A stretch of DNA of 52,661 bases from JAHIQC01 sp964565645. GTDB taxonomy: Bacteria > Actinomycetota > Coriobacteriia > Anaerosomatales > JAHIQC01. A program made the translations under genes and the position numbers. Of this stretch, positions 15,937 through 24,330 are shown piece by piece (the stretch's first letter is position 1; every line of letters starts with the position of its first letter). The notes beneath the pieces were generated by a model that saw only the letters and a program-made list of their open reading frames with translations, made no database searches and was not told the DNA's origin. The DNA lies in assembly GCA_964565645.1 (NCBI GenBank), contig CAZMFQ010000014.1, positions 1-52,661 of the forward strand, read 5' to 3'.

Positions 15937-17058
15937 CTAGTAGTCGTCTGCGCCCGGCCCGTCGAGCCATTCGCCGAGGAACGCCGCATAGCGCCCTTCG
16001 GCGACGGCGGTCCGCGCCCTGGCGGTGAGGTCGAGCAGGAACGCCAGGTTGTGCACCGAGATGAGGGTCGATGCGAGCATCTCCTTCATCTGAACGAGGT
16101 GCCGCAGGTAGGAGCGACTGTAGCTCGCACACGTCGGACACCCGCACGCGGGGTCCAGCGGGCCGAAGTCGCGCGCGTACCGGGCGTTCTTGAGGTTCAT
16201 CCGGCCCTCGGAGGAGAACGCGGTGCCCGTCCGCGCGGTGCGCGTGGGCAGCACACAATCGAACATGTCCACCCCCGCACCGATGGCCTGAAGGATGGTC
16301 GTGGGGTTGCCGACTCCCATGAGGTATCTCGGCCGGTCCGCCGGCAGCGCAGCGCAGACCTCAGGAAGCGATTCGAGCATGAGCTCGTGCGGCTCACCCA
16401 CCGAGTAGCCGCCGATCCCGTAGCCGGGAAACCCGATATCGACAAGCCGCTCGATGCTCTCCTTGCGCAGGTGCGGATACAGACCGCCCTGCACTATGCC
16501 GAAGAGTGCCTGATCCTCGCGCATGTGAGCGTCTTTGCAGCGTCTGGCCCACTCAGCACTTCGGCGGACCGCCGTTGCGACCGCCTGTTCCTCGGCGGGG
16601 TATGGCGGGCACTGATCGAGCTGCATGATGATGTCGGCGCCGAGGTCCTCCTGCACGCGCATGTTGTCCTCGGGGGTCCATCGGTGCCATGCGCCGTCGA
16701 CGATGCTGCGGAAGGTGACCCCGTCGTCATCGAGCTTGAGCGTGTCGGCGAGCGAGAAGATCTGGAACCCGCCCGAGTCCGTGAGAATGGCGCGGTCCCA
16801 GTTCATGAACCTGTGCAGCCCGCCGGCATCGCGCACGACATCGCTGCCCGGTCGCAGAAAGAGATGATAGGTGTTCGCAAGGAGCACCTGCGCACCTATC
16901 TCATGCAACTGCGGGGTGGTCACCCCCTTGACCGTGGCGCGCGTGCCGACCGGCATGAAGACCGGGGTCTCGACCGGCCCGTGAGGCGTATCGAACGTCC
17001 CGCGTCGGGCCGAGCTCGCAGGGTCGGTCGCATGTAGAGTGAATCTGAACTCAGGCAT
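15937..17058 (-). CDS. tgt: Queuine/preQ1 tRNA-guanine transglycosylase
   Basis: The 373 residues match bacterial TGT length. DSGGFQIFSL carries the general Asp, GVDMFDCVLPTRTARTG carries the nucleophilic Asp, and the zinc site CGCPTCASY...H is at ~300-330. The enzyme exchanges guanine-34 of GUN-anticodon tRNAs for preQ1, an early step of queuosine insertion. Start is ATG 17058 (MPEFRFTLHAT); an in-frame extension to 17166 has no homology-like character. It heads the tgt-yajC-secD-secF group and is divergent from the ECF sigma gene (106 bases apart). queA and queH lie nearby, which supports local queuosine synthesis. Confidence 0.96.
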   Translation of the reverse strand: MPEFRFTLHATDPASSARRGTFDTPHGPVETPVFMPVGTRATVKGVTTPQLHEIGAQVLLANTYHLFLRPGSDVVRDAGGLHRFMNWDRAILTDSGGFQIFSLADTLKLDDDGVTFRSIVDGAWHRWTPEDNMRVQEDLGADIIMQLDQCPPYPAEEQAVATAVRRSAEWARRCKDAHMREDQALFGIVQGGLYPHLRKESIERLVDIGFPGYGIGGYSVGEPHELMLESLPEVCAALPADRPRYLMGVGNPTTILQAIGAGVDMFDCVLPTRTARTGTAFSSEGRMNLKNARYARDFGPLDPACGCPTCASYSRSYLRHLVQMKEMLASTLISVHNLAFLLDLTARARTAVAEGRYAAFLGEWLDGPGADDY

Positions 17059-17123
17059 GCGGACGATTCTACCCGAAGCCGTCCCTGCGCTATGCTTCTT
17101 GCGCCGGACTCCTCGGCACACGT

Positions 17124-17149
17124 GAACCTTTCGGGCACCCTCGACGTCA
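17124..17149 (+). promoter_or_regulatory. Predicted autoregulatory ECF-sigma promoter
   Basis: GAACC (17124-17128) and CGTCA (17145-17149) are separated by 16 bases, matching the general ECF consensus (GGAAC...CGTC, 15-17 bp). The site ends 15 bases before the start codon of the ECF sigma gene, as expected for an ECF factor that drives its own operon. Confidence 0.65.
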
Positions 17150-17164
17150 TAAGAGAGGCAGGGC

Positions 17165-17719
17165 ATGGTCGCAGCGCGACCCAGAGACGACCGTGAACTC
17201 GTCGCGGCCGCCAGAGACGGCGACGTGGCGGCTTTCGAGTCGCTCGTCCGCGCCCACGCGGACGCCGTGTACGGTCACGCCCTGCGGTTCTTCGGCGATC
17301 CACAGGCTGCCGAGGATGTGATGCAGGAGGTGTTCGTGAAGGTCTACCGCTCCCTCGGGAGCTTCGATGAGCGTTCGGCCTTCTCCACCTGGCTGTTCCG
17401 GATCACGCGCAACGTGTGCCTGGACATGTTCCGTGCCGGCAAGCGCCGTCCGGTGCCCGTCGACCCGATCGACCTCGTGGGCGGGCAGAGCCCCGACCAC
17501 GCGCAGGCGGTGGTCGACGCGGCCGCCGTCGAAGAGGCCATGCGCGCGCTCCAGCCCGAGGACCGCGAGGCGCTGGGCGCAGTGACGCTGTTCGGGCTCT
17601 CCTACGCTGATGCCGCGACCGAGCTCGGCGTGCCGGTCGGCACCGTGAAATCACGGGTGTTCAGGGCGAGGCGCACCCTCCTCGCCACCCTGGGCCTGAC
17701 CGGAGGTGAGCGTCCGTGA
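17165..17719 (+). CDS. ECF RNA polymerase sigma factor
   Basis: The 184 residues contain region 2 (FESLVRAHADAVYGHALRFF, AEDVMQEVFVKVYRSL, FSTWLFRITRNVCLDMFR) and region 4 (LQPEDREALGAVTLFGLSY, helix-turn-helix with ELGVPVGTVKSRVFRARRTL), with no region 1 or 3. That is the ECF (group 4) layout. It directs RNA polymerase to a stress regulon when its anti-sigma partner releases it. An ECF-type promoter precedes it. Its stop overlaps the next gene (GTGA), so sigma and anti-sigma are co-translated. Both run opposite to the flanking queA and tgt. Confidence 0.95.
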   Translation: MVAARPRDDRELVAAARDGDVAAFESLVRAHADAVYGHALRFFGDPQAAEDVMQEVFVKVYRSLGSFDERSAFSTWLFRITRNVCLDMFRAGKRRPVPVDPIDLVGGQSPDHAQAVVDAAAVEEAMRALQPEDREALGAVTLFGLSYADAATELGVPVGTVKSRVFRARRTLLATLGLTGGERP

Positions 17720-18741
17720 AGCAGGAATGCAGACACGCTCACGAGGTCATCTCGATGGCCTACGACGGCGAGCAGGTGACCAACGAGGACCTTCGCATCG
17801 CCAAGACCCACTGCGCGTCGTGCGCGGAGTGCGCTGCGTTCGTCGGTGGCCTGGCGCGCGTACGTCAAATCCCCGCGCCCCAGGCATCGGAAGGCGCCAT
17901 CGACCGCGCGATGGTCGCGGTCAAGCGGGACATGGAACGGCACGCGGCGCAGACCGCCAAGGCGCACCGCGACGCTGCGGAACGCCCGGCCGACGTCGCC
18001 GACGACTCCACCCCGGTCGCGCGCCTGAGGCGCTCGTGGACCGTGTGGGGCGGCTGGGCGGCGGCAGCGGCTGCCGTGATCGTGGCGGTCGGCGTCATCA
18101 CGGCGAACGGCGTGCGGTACATGAACACCCCGGTGGACAAGTCGGCGACCGAGGCGGCGTTGACCGCTGGACAGCAGGCGACATACGGCGCACCCCCCGC
18201 GGCCAGCGGACAGGCATATCCTCCGCAGGCTGACTCCTCGGCATTGAGCAGGGCCAGCAAGTCGGCTCCGGGCTATGTGGTGTTCCAGGAGTTCGTCTAC
18301 CTGGTGGATACCCAGCCCCGCAGCCTGACCGATGGTGCGGCACTGCTCGGGTCACTGCCGAGCGACCTGGGGTCGGGCACCGTCCTGGAACGCGACATAT
18401 ACGCTGGCTCCACCCCGGGCAGCATCGTGATCGGTGAGGACCGGCGCAGCGGCTACGCGGCGTCAGCGGTCGTGCGACAGTTGGGCGGGCGCTCCTACGG
18501 TCTGAAATCGGCGCAGTTCACCGAGTACGGCGTGTGGCCCACCCTGCCGGGCATGGCGCAGCCCACCGCCGCCGATGGCTCACCCGTGTTCGAGGAGTAC
18601 GGCGCGGACGACGCGGGCGTGACGATCTACGTCATCCCGGGGACCGACCCGACCAGTGGGTTCGCCGTGGCTCCCGGAACGGCAGGCACCGATCCTGCTG
18701 CGGGCAACCCGAACTGGACCTGGTGGGCTCCGCTCAGGTGA
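17716..18741 (+). CDS. Membrane anti-sigma factor with zinc-binding anti-sigma (ZAS) domain
   Basis: The 341 residues begin with a ~100-residue cytoplasmic ZAS domain. An HX3CX2C motif (THCASCAEC, ~32-39) is typical of redox or zinc-dependent anti-sigma factors. One transmembrane helix follows at ~108-130 (Ala/Val-rich). The outer part of ~200 residues is low in known motifs and rich in Gly, Ala and Ser. Start is GTG 17716, overlapping the sigma stop by four bases. It should hold the ECF factor inactive until an envelope signal is sensed; the signal is unknown. Its stop region overlaps the convergent queA by eight bases (18734-18741). Confidence 0.88.
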   Translation: MKQECRHAHEVISMAYDGEQVTNEDLRIAKTHCASCAECAAFVGGLARVRQIPAPQASEGAIDRAMVAVKRDMERHAAQTAKAHRDAAERPADVADDSTPVARLRRSWTVWGGWAAAAAAVIVAVGVITANGVRYMNTPVDKSATEAALTAGQQATYGAPPAASGQAYPPQADSSALSRASKSAPGYVVFQEFVYLVDTQPRSLTDGAALLGSLPSDLGSGTVLERDIYAGSTPGSIVIGEDRRSGYAASAVVRQLGGRSYGLKSAQFTEYGVWPTLPGMAQPTAADGSPVFEEYGADDAGVTIYVIPGTDPTSGFAVAPGTAGTDPAAGNPNWTWWAPLR

Positions 18742-19771
18742 TCAGCATCGCGTCGCCGAAGGAAAGAAAGCGGTAACGCTCCTCCATCGCGATGTGATAT
18801 GCGCTCATCACGAGTTCACGACCAGCGAACGCGCTCACCATCATCATGAGCGTGGAGCGTGGTACGTGGAAGTTCGTGACCACCGCGTCGACGACGCGGA
18901 ACCGGTAGCCGGGCAGGATGAACAGGTCCGTCGGACGCTCCTGAGCCAGAACCGCTCCGGCCTCGTCGTCCCACGCGCTCTCGAGCGCCCGCACCGAGGT
19001 CGTCCCCACCGCAAACACGCGCCCACCGCGCTCGCGAGCATCGTTGACCGCCTCGGCGGCGCGGGCGCCCACCCTGAAGTGCTCGCTGTGCATGCGATGG
19101 TCCGCGGGATCGTCCTCGGCGACCGCACGGAACGTGTCCAGTCCCACGTCGAGTTCGACCTTGGCGATCCTGACCCCCGCAGCCTCGATGCGCTCCAGCA
19201 ACTCCGGCGTGAAATGCAGTCCGGCTGTCGGCGCGGCCGCTGAACGCTCGTCGCGCGCGTAGACGGTCTGATACAGGTCGGGGTCCGCCACGGATCGGGT
19301 GATGTAGGGCGGCAGCGGCATCTCCCCGATCCTGTGCACGACCGAGAGGAACGACTCGTTCCCAGCGACCGTGAACCGCACGAGCCGGCCTCCGCCGTCG
19401 TCGACCACATCGACGATCAGACCTGTGAGTTCGCCTTCACCGAATATGATCTTGGCACCCGGCTTGAGGCGCCGGCCCGGCTTGACCAGACACTCCCAGG
19501 TGTTCTCGTAGCGCTCGCGAAGCAGGAGGACCTCTGCCGCCCCGCCGGTCTCGTCCTTGGCGCCCTTGAGGCGGGCGGGCAGGACCTTGGTCTCGTTGAG
19601 GACGAGCACGTCGCCGGAGCGCAGGTACTCTGGGAGGTCGCCGAAGGTGCGGTGGTCGATCTGTCCGCTCGCCCGGTCGAGAGCCAGTAGACGGCAGGAG
19701 TCGCGCGGCACGGCCGGCTCCTGTGCGATGAGCCCCGTCGGCAGCTCGTAATCGAAATCGTCGGTACGCAT
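18734..19771 (-). CDS. queA: S-adenosylmethionine:tRNA ribosyltransferase-isomerase
   Basis: The 345 residues are the standard QueA length. Start is ATG 19771 (MRTDDFDYELPTGLIAQEP), whose first residues match the family N-terminus. Conserved parts include DSCRLLALDR, LNETKVLPARLKG, PLPPYITR, PTAGLHFTPELLERI and FHVPRSTLMM. QueA transfers the ribosyl part of SAM to preQ1 in tRNA to give epoxyqueuosine. In many genomes queA directly precedes tgt; here a sigma/anti-sigma pair separates them. It converges with the anti-sigma gene. Confidence 0.96.
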   Translation of the reverse strand: MRTDDFDYELPTGLIAQEPAVPRDSCRLLALDRASGQIDHRTFGDLPEYLRSGDVLVLNETKVLPARLKGAKDETGGAAEVLLLRERYENTWECLVKPGRRLKPGAKIIFGEGELTGLIVDVVDDGGGRLVRFTVAGNESFLSVVHRIGEMPLPPYITRSVADPDLYQTVYARDERSAAAPTAGLHFTPELLERIEAAGVRIAKVELDVGLDTFRAVAEDDPADHRMHSEHFRVGARAAEAVNDARERGGRVFAVGTTSVRALESAWDDEAGAVLAQERPTDLFILPGYRFRVVDAVVTNFHVPRSTLMMMVSAFAGRELVMSAYHIAMEERYRFLSFGDAMLIT

Positions 19772-19865
19772 GACGCTCCCACCCTTGGTCGGGCAACCAT
19801 GTGTCGCGAGCAGGATACAACAACCCACGCTCCGCCGGTCGCGCGCCGACCCGTCCTCGGGTACC

Positions 19866-20645
19866 ATGCACTCCATGCGCCGCACGAAGTACTCCGCAGC
19901 AGATCTACACGTTCACACGACCGCCTCGGACGGGACCGCCTCACCGCGCGAAGTCCTCGAGTGGGCGTCCGAGCGCACCGACCTGGCGGCGATCGCGATC
20001 TGCGACCACAACACCGTGGACGGCGCCCTGGAAGCGGCCTCGTTCGCGAGCGAGTATCCCGTGGAGCTCATCATCGGCCAGGAGGTCGAGTCCTCGGACG
20101 GGCATATCCTGGGTCTGTGGGCGCCGCGACTCGTTCTCCCGGGCAGATCTGCCGCCGCGACCATCGCGGACATCCACGCGCAGGGCGGCCTCGCCGTGGC
20201 CGCGCACCCCTTCGCGCCCCGCTGGTGGCACAAGCACGGCCTGTGCCGCGGAGAGCGCGAGGTCTACGACTCCTGCGCCTACGATGCCGTCGAGGTCGCC
20301 AACTCCACCCCCCTGCTGTTCCTCGCCAACTTCTTCGCGCGTGGGTACCAGCGCGGCAACAAGGCCCGACTAGCCGCCACGGGCGGGAGCGACGCGCACA
20401 TGCTCTCCGTCATCGGGACCAGCCGCACTCTCTTCGAGGGTTCGTCCGCCGAGGACCTGCGTCGCGAACTCGAGGCGCGGCGTACCCGCGGATGGGGCCC
20501 CGCCTGGTCCCCCACGCGCACCGTTCGCTACGCGCGCAAGGTCCCCGAGATCAAGGCCCGGGACGCCGACCGCAAGGCACGCGAGGCCGCCAACGGTATG
20601 GATCGTTCCTGCTGCGAGGACAGGACCTGCGAACCCGGGAAGTGA
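19866..20645 (+). CDS. PHP-domain metal-dependent phosphoesterase
   Basis: About 259 residues. Metal-binding motifs of the PHP superfamily are complete: HVHTTASDG near the start, CDHNTVDG, GQEVES, AAHPFAP and GGSDAHM. Members hydrolyse phosphoester bonds such as 3',5'-nucleotide diphosphates or short oligonucleotides; the substrate here is not determinable. The C-terminal ~40 residues are charged and end in a Cys-rich tail (CCEDRTC). Start ATG 19866 (or 19875) is chosen because the family N-terminal histidine motif begins about 15 residues on; no strong ribosome site is seen. It is divergent from queA (94 bases). Confidence 0.88.
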   Translation: MHSMRRTKYSAADLHVHTTASDGTASPREVLEWASERTDLAAIAICDHNTVDGALEAASFASEYPVELIIGQEVESSDGHILGLWAPRLVLPGRSAAATIADIHAQGGLAVAAHPFAPRWWHKHGLCRGEREVYDSCAYDAVEVANSTPLLFLANFFARGYQRGNKARLAATGGSDAHMLSVIGTSRTLFEGSSAEDLRRELEARRTRGWGPAWSPTRTVRYARKVPEIKARDADRKAREAANGMDRSCCEDRTCEPGK

Positions 20646-20660
20646 CCGCGGACGCGGCCT

Positions 20661-21221
20661 CTAGCGCCGTCGCGCCTCACGACGCGCCGCCCGCTGCTCC
20701 TGCGCTTCGACCCGCGACGGTTCACACCCGCAGTAGTTCTGGCGATACATGCCCGCGTCCCGGGAGCGCCTCGTGGCGCTCGGATACCGGTCCCTGAAGT
20801 CGCACGCGAGATAGGGCACCCCGTGCTCCTCGGCAGCGGCGTTCCCGGCGTCCGTGACACCTTCGGGATCCTGATAGGGACTCACGGTGAGCGTTGTCGT
20901 GAACCCTTCGAAGCCCTCGGCCGCAGCGAACCGCGCCGTCTCGCCAAGCCTGAGGCGCCAGCAGGCCCGGCATCGCGCCTTGGGGTCGTCCCGAAGGCCC
21001 GCGGTGGCGCGCTCCCATTCCCGCGGTTCATAGGCGCCTTCGACGACGCGGATACCGAGGTCGGCCGCCCAGCTGAGCATCGTGTCGCGACGCAGCTCGT
21101 ACTCGGAGCGCGGATGGATGTTCGGGTTGACGTAGTAGACCGTGACGTCGTGCTGCGCGGCCAACGCCTCGAAGGGCTCGATGAGGCACGGCCCGCAACA
21201 CGCATGCAAGAGCAGTCTCAT
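20661..21221 (-). CDS. queH: Epoxyqueuosine reductase QueH
   Basis: The 186-residue protein begins MRLLLHACCGPC and carries the QueH (former DUF208) cysteine pattern: HACCGPC, CRACWRLRL and YRQNYCGC, which bind an Fe-S cluster and a second metal. QueH reduces epoxyqueuosine to queuosine in tRNA, replacing QueG in oxygen-avoiding organisms. Start is ATG 21221, seven bases after GGAGG. Together with queA and tgt nearby it completes the late steps of the queuosine pathway; earlier genes (queD, queE, queC, queF) are not in the window. It ends 15 bases from the convergent PHP gene. Confidence 0.94.
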   Translation of the reverse strand: MRLLLHACCGPCLIEPFEALAAQHDVTVYYVNPNIHPRSEYELRRDTMLSWAADLGIRVVEGAYEPREWERATAGLRDDPKARCRACWRLRLGETARFAAAEGFEGFTTTLTVSPYQDPEGVTDAGNAAAEEHGVPYLACDFRDRYPSATRRSRDAGMYRQNYCGCEPSRVEAQEQRAARREARRR

Positions 21222-21264
21222 CGGCACACCTCCCGGTCCATGATACGCCGTGCGGCGACCCGTC

Positions 21265-21942
21265 TCATGACGTGAGGTACGGCACGGCGATCGTCGTGAC
21301 CCCGAACACGATGAACGCGACTCCGGAGATCCGCGTGAGCAGGCGCTCGGGCAGTCTGGCGCCGAGGAGTCTGCCTACGGCGATGGCCAGCGCGTCCGCG
21401 AGCACCATGCCAACGGTCGAACCGAGGGTGACTCCCCAGAACCGTGCCGCCTGGGAGATCTCCTCGGCAGGTACGAGGCCGATCCTCGCAAGGGTCTCGG
21501 CGATAGCGGTACCCGAACCCTTGAGCACCTCGAGGAGCGCCCCGCCGGGATCGGCGGCGATGGTGATGGTCATGATCTGCGTCTTGTCGCCCAGCTCGGC
21601 GAAGAAGAACGCGACCGCGACCGCCAGCACGGGTCCGTACTTGGCTCCCCTGCCGACGGCGGCGTCTTCGTCTTCGACGGTGTCACCGCGCAACGTCCAC
21701 AGGCCGAAGAACACGAACAGGACCCCGCTGACCCAAGGCAGCACGCCCTCGGGGATCAGTCCGCCCGCGAACATCCCGAACGCCGTTGACACGAAGTGGA
21801 CCAGGAACGTCGCGCCGAATATGCCGACGAGTACCTGCCACGCCTTGTAGCGCGTCGCCAAGACGAGTGCGAGCAGCTGCGACTTGTCGGCGAGCTCGCC
21901 GATCATGATGAGCACTGCAGAGATCACGAAGGCGTAGAGCAC
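21265..21942 (-). CDS. TMEM165/GDT1 family cation transporter (probably Mn2+ or Ca2+ export)
   Basis: About 225 residues with six or seven membrane helices arranged as two repeats. Each repeat carries the family ExGDKTQ signature (GELADKSQ near the N-terminus and AELGDKTQ in the middle). Family members (GDT1, MneA, Mnx) move Mn2+ or Ca2+ against H+. Start is placed at GTG 21942 (AGGAG nine bases upstream); the 26-residue upstream extension is polar and not family-like. Two sets separated by a linker (~100-115, acidic) are typical. No yybP-ykoY riboswitch is visible in the 66 bases before the preceding terminator. Confidence 0.9.
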   Translation of the reverse strand: MLYAFVISAVLIMIGELADKSQLLALVLATRYKAWQVLVGIFGATFLVHFVSTAFGMFAGGLIPEGVLPWVSGVLFVFFGLWTLRGDTVEDEDAAVGRGAKYGPVLAVAVAFFFAELGDKTQIMTITIAADPGGALLEVLKGSGTAIAETLARIGLVPAEEISQAARFWGVTLGSTVGMVLADALAIAVGRLLGARLPERLLTRISGVAFIVFGVTTIAVPYLTS

Positions 21943-22008
21943 CGGAGAGGACTCCTGTTCGCTTGCGGTCGATGCCTGGTCAGTACGTTCACGCGTGGTC
22001 AATAGAAA

Positions 22009-22032
22009 GAGGGCGGCCAAAGGGCCGCCCTC
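22009..22032 (-). terminator. Rho-independent terminator after the first cold-shock gene
   Basis: A 10-bp perfect stem GAGGGCGGCC/GGCCGCCCTC with a 4-nt loop is followed on the minus strand by TTTCTATTG. It ends 27 bases after the stop of the cold-shock gene. Confidence 0.85.
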
Positions 22033-22058
22033 GCAAGTCCGTACGCGATGCCGAAGGA

Positions 22059-22262
22059 TCAGCCCTTGCGGACGTTGCTCGCCTGCAGCTTGCCATTCTG
22101 GCCGGTCGTGATCTCGAAGACCACGGACTGGCCCTCCTCAAGGGTCTTGAAACCGTCCATCTGGATCTCGCTGAAGTGAACGAAGAGGTCCTCGCCATCT
22201 TCACGAGAGATGAACCCGTAACCCTTGTCCGGATTGAACCACTTGACGGTACCTTCGGGCAT
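22059..22262 (-). CDS. csp: Cold-shock domain protein (CspA type)
   Basis: The 67-residue protein (MPEGTVKWFNPDKGYGFIS...) is one CSD fold with both RNA-binding motifs: KGYGFI (RNP1) and DLFVHFSEI (RNP2). Start is ATG 22262, six bases after GGAAGG. Csp proteins bind single-stranded nucleic acid and melt RNA structure. It has its own candidate promoter and terminator, so it is monocistronic with a ~115-base 5' leader, as common in cspA genes. A paralogue is at 29430-29633. Confidence 0.96.
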   Translation of the reverse strand: MPEGTVKWFNPDKGYGFISREDGEDLFVHFSEIQMDGFKTLEEGQSVVFEITTGQNGKLQASNVRKG

Positions 22263-22384
22263 GCCAATCCATCCTTCCGCCCCCGCGGCTGCGGGGTCAC
22301 ACTCGTGCGACCGACCATAGATCGCGCAACGGCGTCCGTCCGGCACGGTCACTGTCTTCGCGGGACCACATCGGCCCGCGAACG

Positions 22385-22413
22385 ATTCTGTCACAGCGCA
22401 AACTGACAGGCAA
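22385..22413 (-). promoter_or_regulatory. Candidate promoter of the first cold-shock gene
   Basis: Minus strand TTGCCT (22408-22413), 17-base spacer, CAGAAT (22385-22390). It would give a leader of about 115 bases before the start at 22262. Each element matches the consensus at 4 of 6 positions. Confidence 0.4.
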
Positions 22414-22460
22414 CAATTGGCTCCCGTGCGAGCGTGATGAACCGACGAACGGCGATGCGC

Positions 22461-23198
22461 CTACTCGGCCGGCGCGGATCGCCTGTTCTGTATGACGATC
22501 GCCGCGACGAGGATGACCACTGCGACCGCGAGCAGTCCCAGCAGGATCGGAAGGAGCCCCGGCGAGCCCGACGTGCCCTCGATCCCGAGCCGCCTGTAGC
22601 GGACCTCCACCCGCGAGGTGTCGCCGGGTTTGAGGACCTGATCGGTCAGCGTGTAGAGCTTCTCCCCCGAGGAGTTGGTCTGCGGGTCGCCCGGCGCCTT
22701 CGGGGAGATGCGGACTGCTTCCACTCCAGCGGGCACCCTGACAGCGAACGAGACCCCTGCAGAGGGAACGCTCTGGGTCCAGTCGAGTGCGGTCACGATG
22801 TCGTCGCCGTCGATATCCACGGCCCCGATCGTCGCGTCGAACTGCACCGCGCGTGTGGTCTCCACGGTGAACTCGACGACCTTGCCATCCGCGACGTCCT
22901 TGACGGTGAACTCGCGCTGCACGTCGTTCGCAGGATCGGCGCCGGAGATCTCGCCCGACCAGAACACCGTGGCGCCGGGCGGCAACGGCAACTGCACCGT
23001 CGCGGGAAGCGGCACCTTCGGGTCGAGCTCGACGCCGACTATGACGACATTGGTGCTCGTCTCTCCCTCGGGCCAGAACTGGACGTAGATCGTGGTGTCA
23101 TCGAGCTTCACGGGCGCTGCGGACGCATGCGCCGGTACGGCGAACAGGAGCGACGCGAGAACGAGGAGTGCGCCGAGGCGCGAAAAGGACCTGGACAT
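22461..23198 (-). CDS. Exported protein with C-terminal membrane anchor, function unknown
   Basis: The 245 residues begin with a signal peptide (~1-27, LLVLASLLFAVPAHASA) and end with a strong transmembrane helix (~210-235, LLPILLGLLAVAVVILVAAIV) and a short basic tail. The middle ~180 residues are predicted beta-rich with no cysteine, no heme motif and no catalytic motif that I recognise. The protein therefore faces outside and is tail-anchored. It starts at ATG 23198, 55 bases after the stop of the NapH-like gene, and probably shares its transcript. A role as an outer partner of that Fe-S protein is only inference. Confidence 0.75.
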   Translation of the reverse strand: MSRSFSRLGALLVLASLLFAVPAHASAAPVKLDDTTIYVQFWPEGETSTNVVIVGVELDPKVPLPATVQLPLPPGATVFWSGEISGADPANDVQREFTVKDVADGKVVEFTVETTRAVQFDATIGAVDIDGDDIVTALDWTQSVPSAGVSFAVRVPAGVEAVRISPKAPGDPQTNSSGEKLYTLTDQVLKPGDTSRVEVRYRRLGIEGTSGSPGLLPILLGLLAVAVVILVAAIVIQNRRSAPAE

Positions 23199-23253
23199 GC
23201 GAACAACCGCCTTACCCTGGATGCGATATCGACCGGGCGCCGGCCCGGAGACC

Positions 23254-24225
23254 CTATTCTAGCCGACTCGGCGCCGCGACGGCGGAACGGTCGAGCGACG
23301 AGACCGCCGAGGAACACTCCGCACATCCGGCCCCGGTCTGCCACCACCCCATCGCCCACCCGGTGCCGATGAGCGCGAAGAACAGGGCCACGCTCGCCAC
23401 GCCGACGGCGACCGGCCGCAGGATCTCGTTCGGTGCGCCCGAGGACAGGCGCATCGTGCCCGGCACGGGACACGCATCGACGCACTCGGTGCACATCGTG
23501 CACGACTGATCGCGGACCACGCGCACGCGGTCGACCTCGATCCGCGAGGGACATGCGCGAGCGCACAACGAACAGTCGATGCAGGACTCCTCGGCACGGC
23601 GGACCTTGATGTAGCCCACGGCACCCAGGCCGCCGACGATCGCTCCGAGCGGACACGCGTACAGGCAGAAGAACCGCTCGACAAGCACGCCACCCGCGAC
23701 AGTGAGGACCACCAGCACGATGGCCGTCACCGACTCGAACTTGAAATGGAACAGCGCCCGGTACGGGTCGTATTCGGCGAACCACAGCGCGAGGTACTTC
23801 GCGCTCATCCACACGATGAGACCGAGGACGACCCAGCGCAGGTACCTGAGCCAGGCGTGCACCCGTGCCGGCACGAGGTACGTGCGGCCACCCATCAGCT
23901 TACGGCCGACCCAGGCCAGGAAGTCCTGGACGGCGCCGAACGGGCACAGCCAGCCACAGAACGTGGCGCCCATGCCGAGCGTGAGGACGATCAGTGCGCC
24001 GAGGAGCACGAAGTTGCTCGTGCCCACCTTGCGGATGAATCCGGTCCCACCCAGAAGAGACGGCAGGGCCTCGATCGCCCCGAAGGGACAGAACGAGTCC
24101 AGCGGCCCGGCGCCGCCCGCGACCCCGACGAGCTGATGGCGTATGCCGACCCAGGCCACGATACCGACCATCGCGAATTGGATCAGGTGTCTGAGCGTCC
24201 TCGCGGACGGTCTGCGCGGCGCCAT
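23254..24225 (-). CDS. NapH-like polyferredoxin membrane protein
   Basis: The 323 residues start at ATG 24225, five bases after GGAGG. Several helices carry the paired FCPFGAIEAL, FCGWLCPFGAVQD and CLYACPLGAIVG motifs of the NapH/NosR/CcoG group. Two 4Fe-4S ferredoxin motifs follow (CIDCSLCARACPSRI and CTMCTECVDACP). After a last helix there is an extra CAECSS segment near the C-terminus. Such proteins take electrons from menaquinol and pass them to exported redox proteins or help assemble them. No nap or nos genes are present, so the partner is unknown; the cytochromes at 1-4025 are possible but far away. Confidence 0.88.
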   Translation of the reverse strand: MAPRRPSARTLRHLIQFAMVGIVAWVGIRHQLVGVAGGAGPLDSFCPFGAIEALPSLLGGTGFIRKVGTSNFVLLGALIVLTLGMGATFCGWLCPFGAVQDFLAWVGRKLMGGRTYLVPARVHAWLRYLRWVVLGLIVWMSAKYLALWFAEYDPYRALFHFKFESVTAIVLVVLTVAGGVLVERFFCLYACPLGAIVGGLGAVGYIKVRRAEESCIDCSLCARACPSRIEVDRVRVVRDQSCTMCTECVDACPVPGTMRLSSGAPNEILRPVAVGVASVALFFALIGTGWAMGWWQTGAGCAECSSAVSSLDRSAVAAPSRLE

Positions 24226-24330
24226 GTATACCTCCGGGGGCATCGAGTCGGACTCGCGCTGAAGAGTATACGGGCCTTGCGACCTATCGTCACCGAACAG
24301 GATGTGCGGATGCTGTGAACGCGGGTGACG

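Noticed and set aside
21943..22008. yybP-ykoY manganese riboswitch before the GDT1-like gene
   Set aside because: The 66 bases between the cold-shock terminator and the start are too short and show no matching core.
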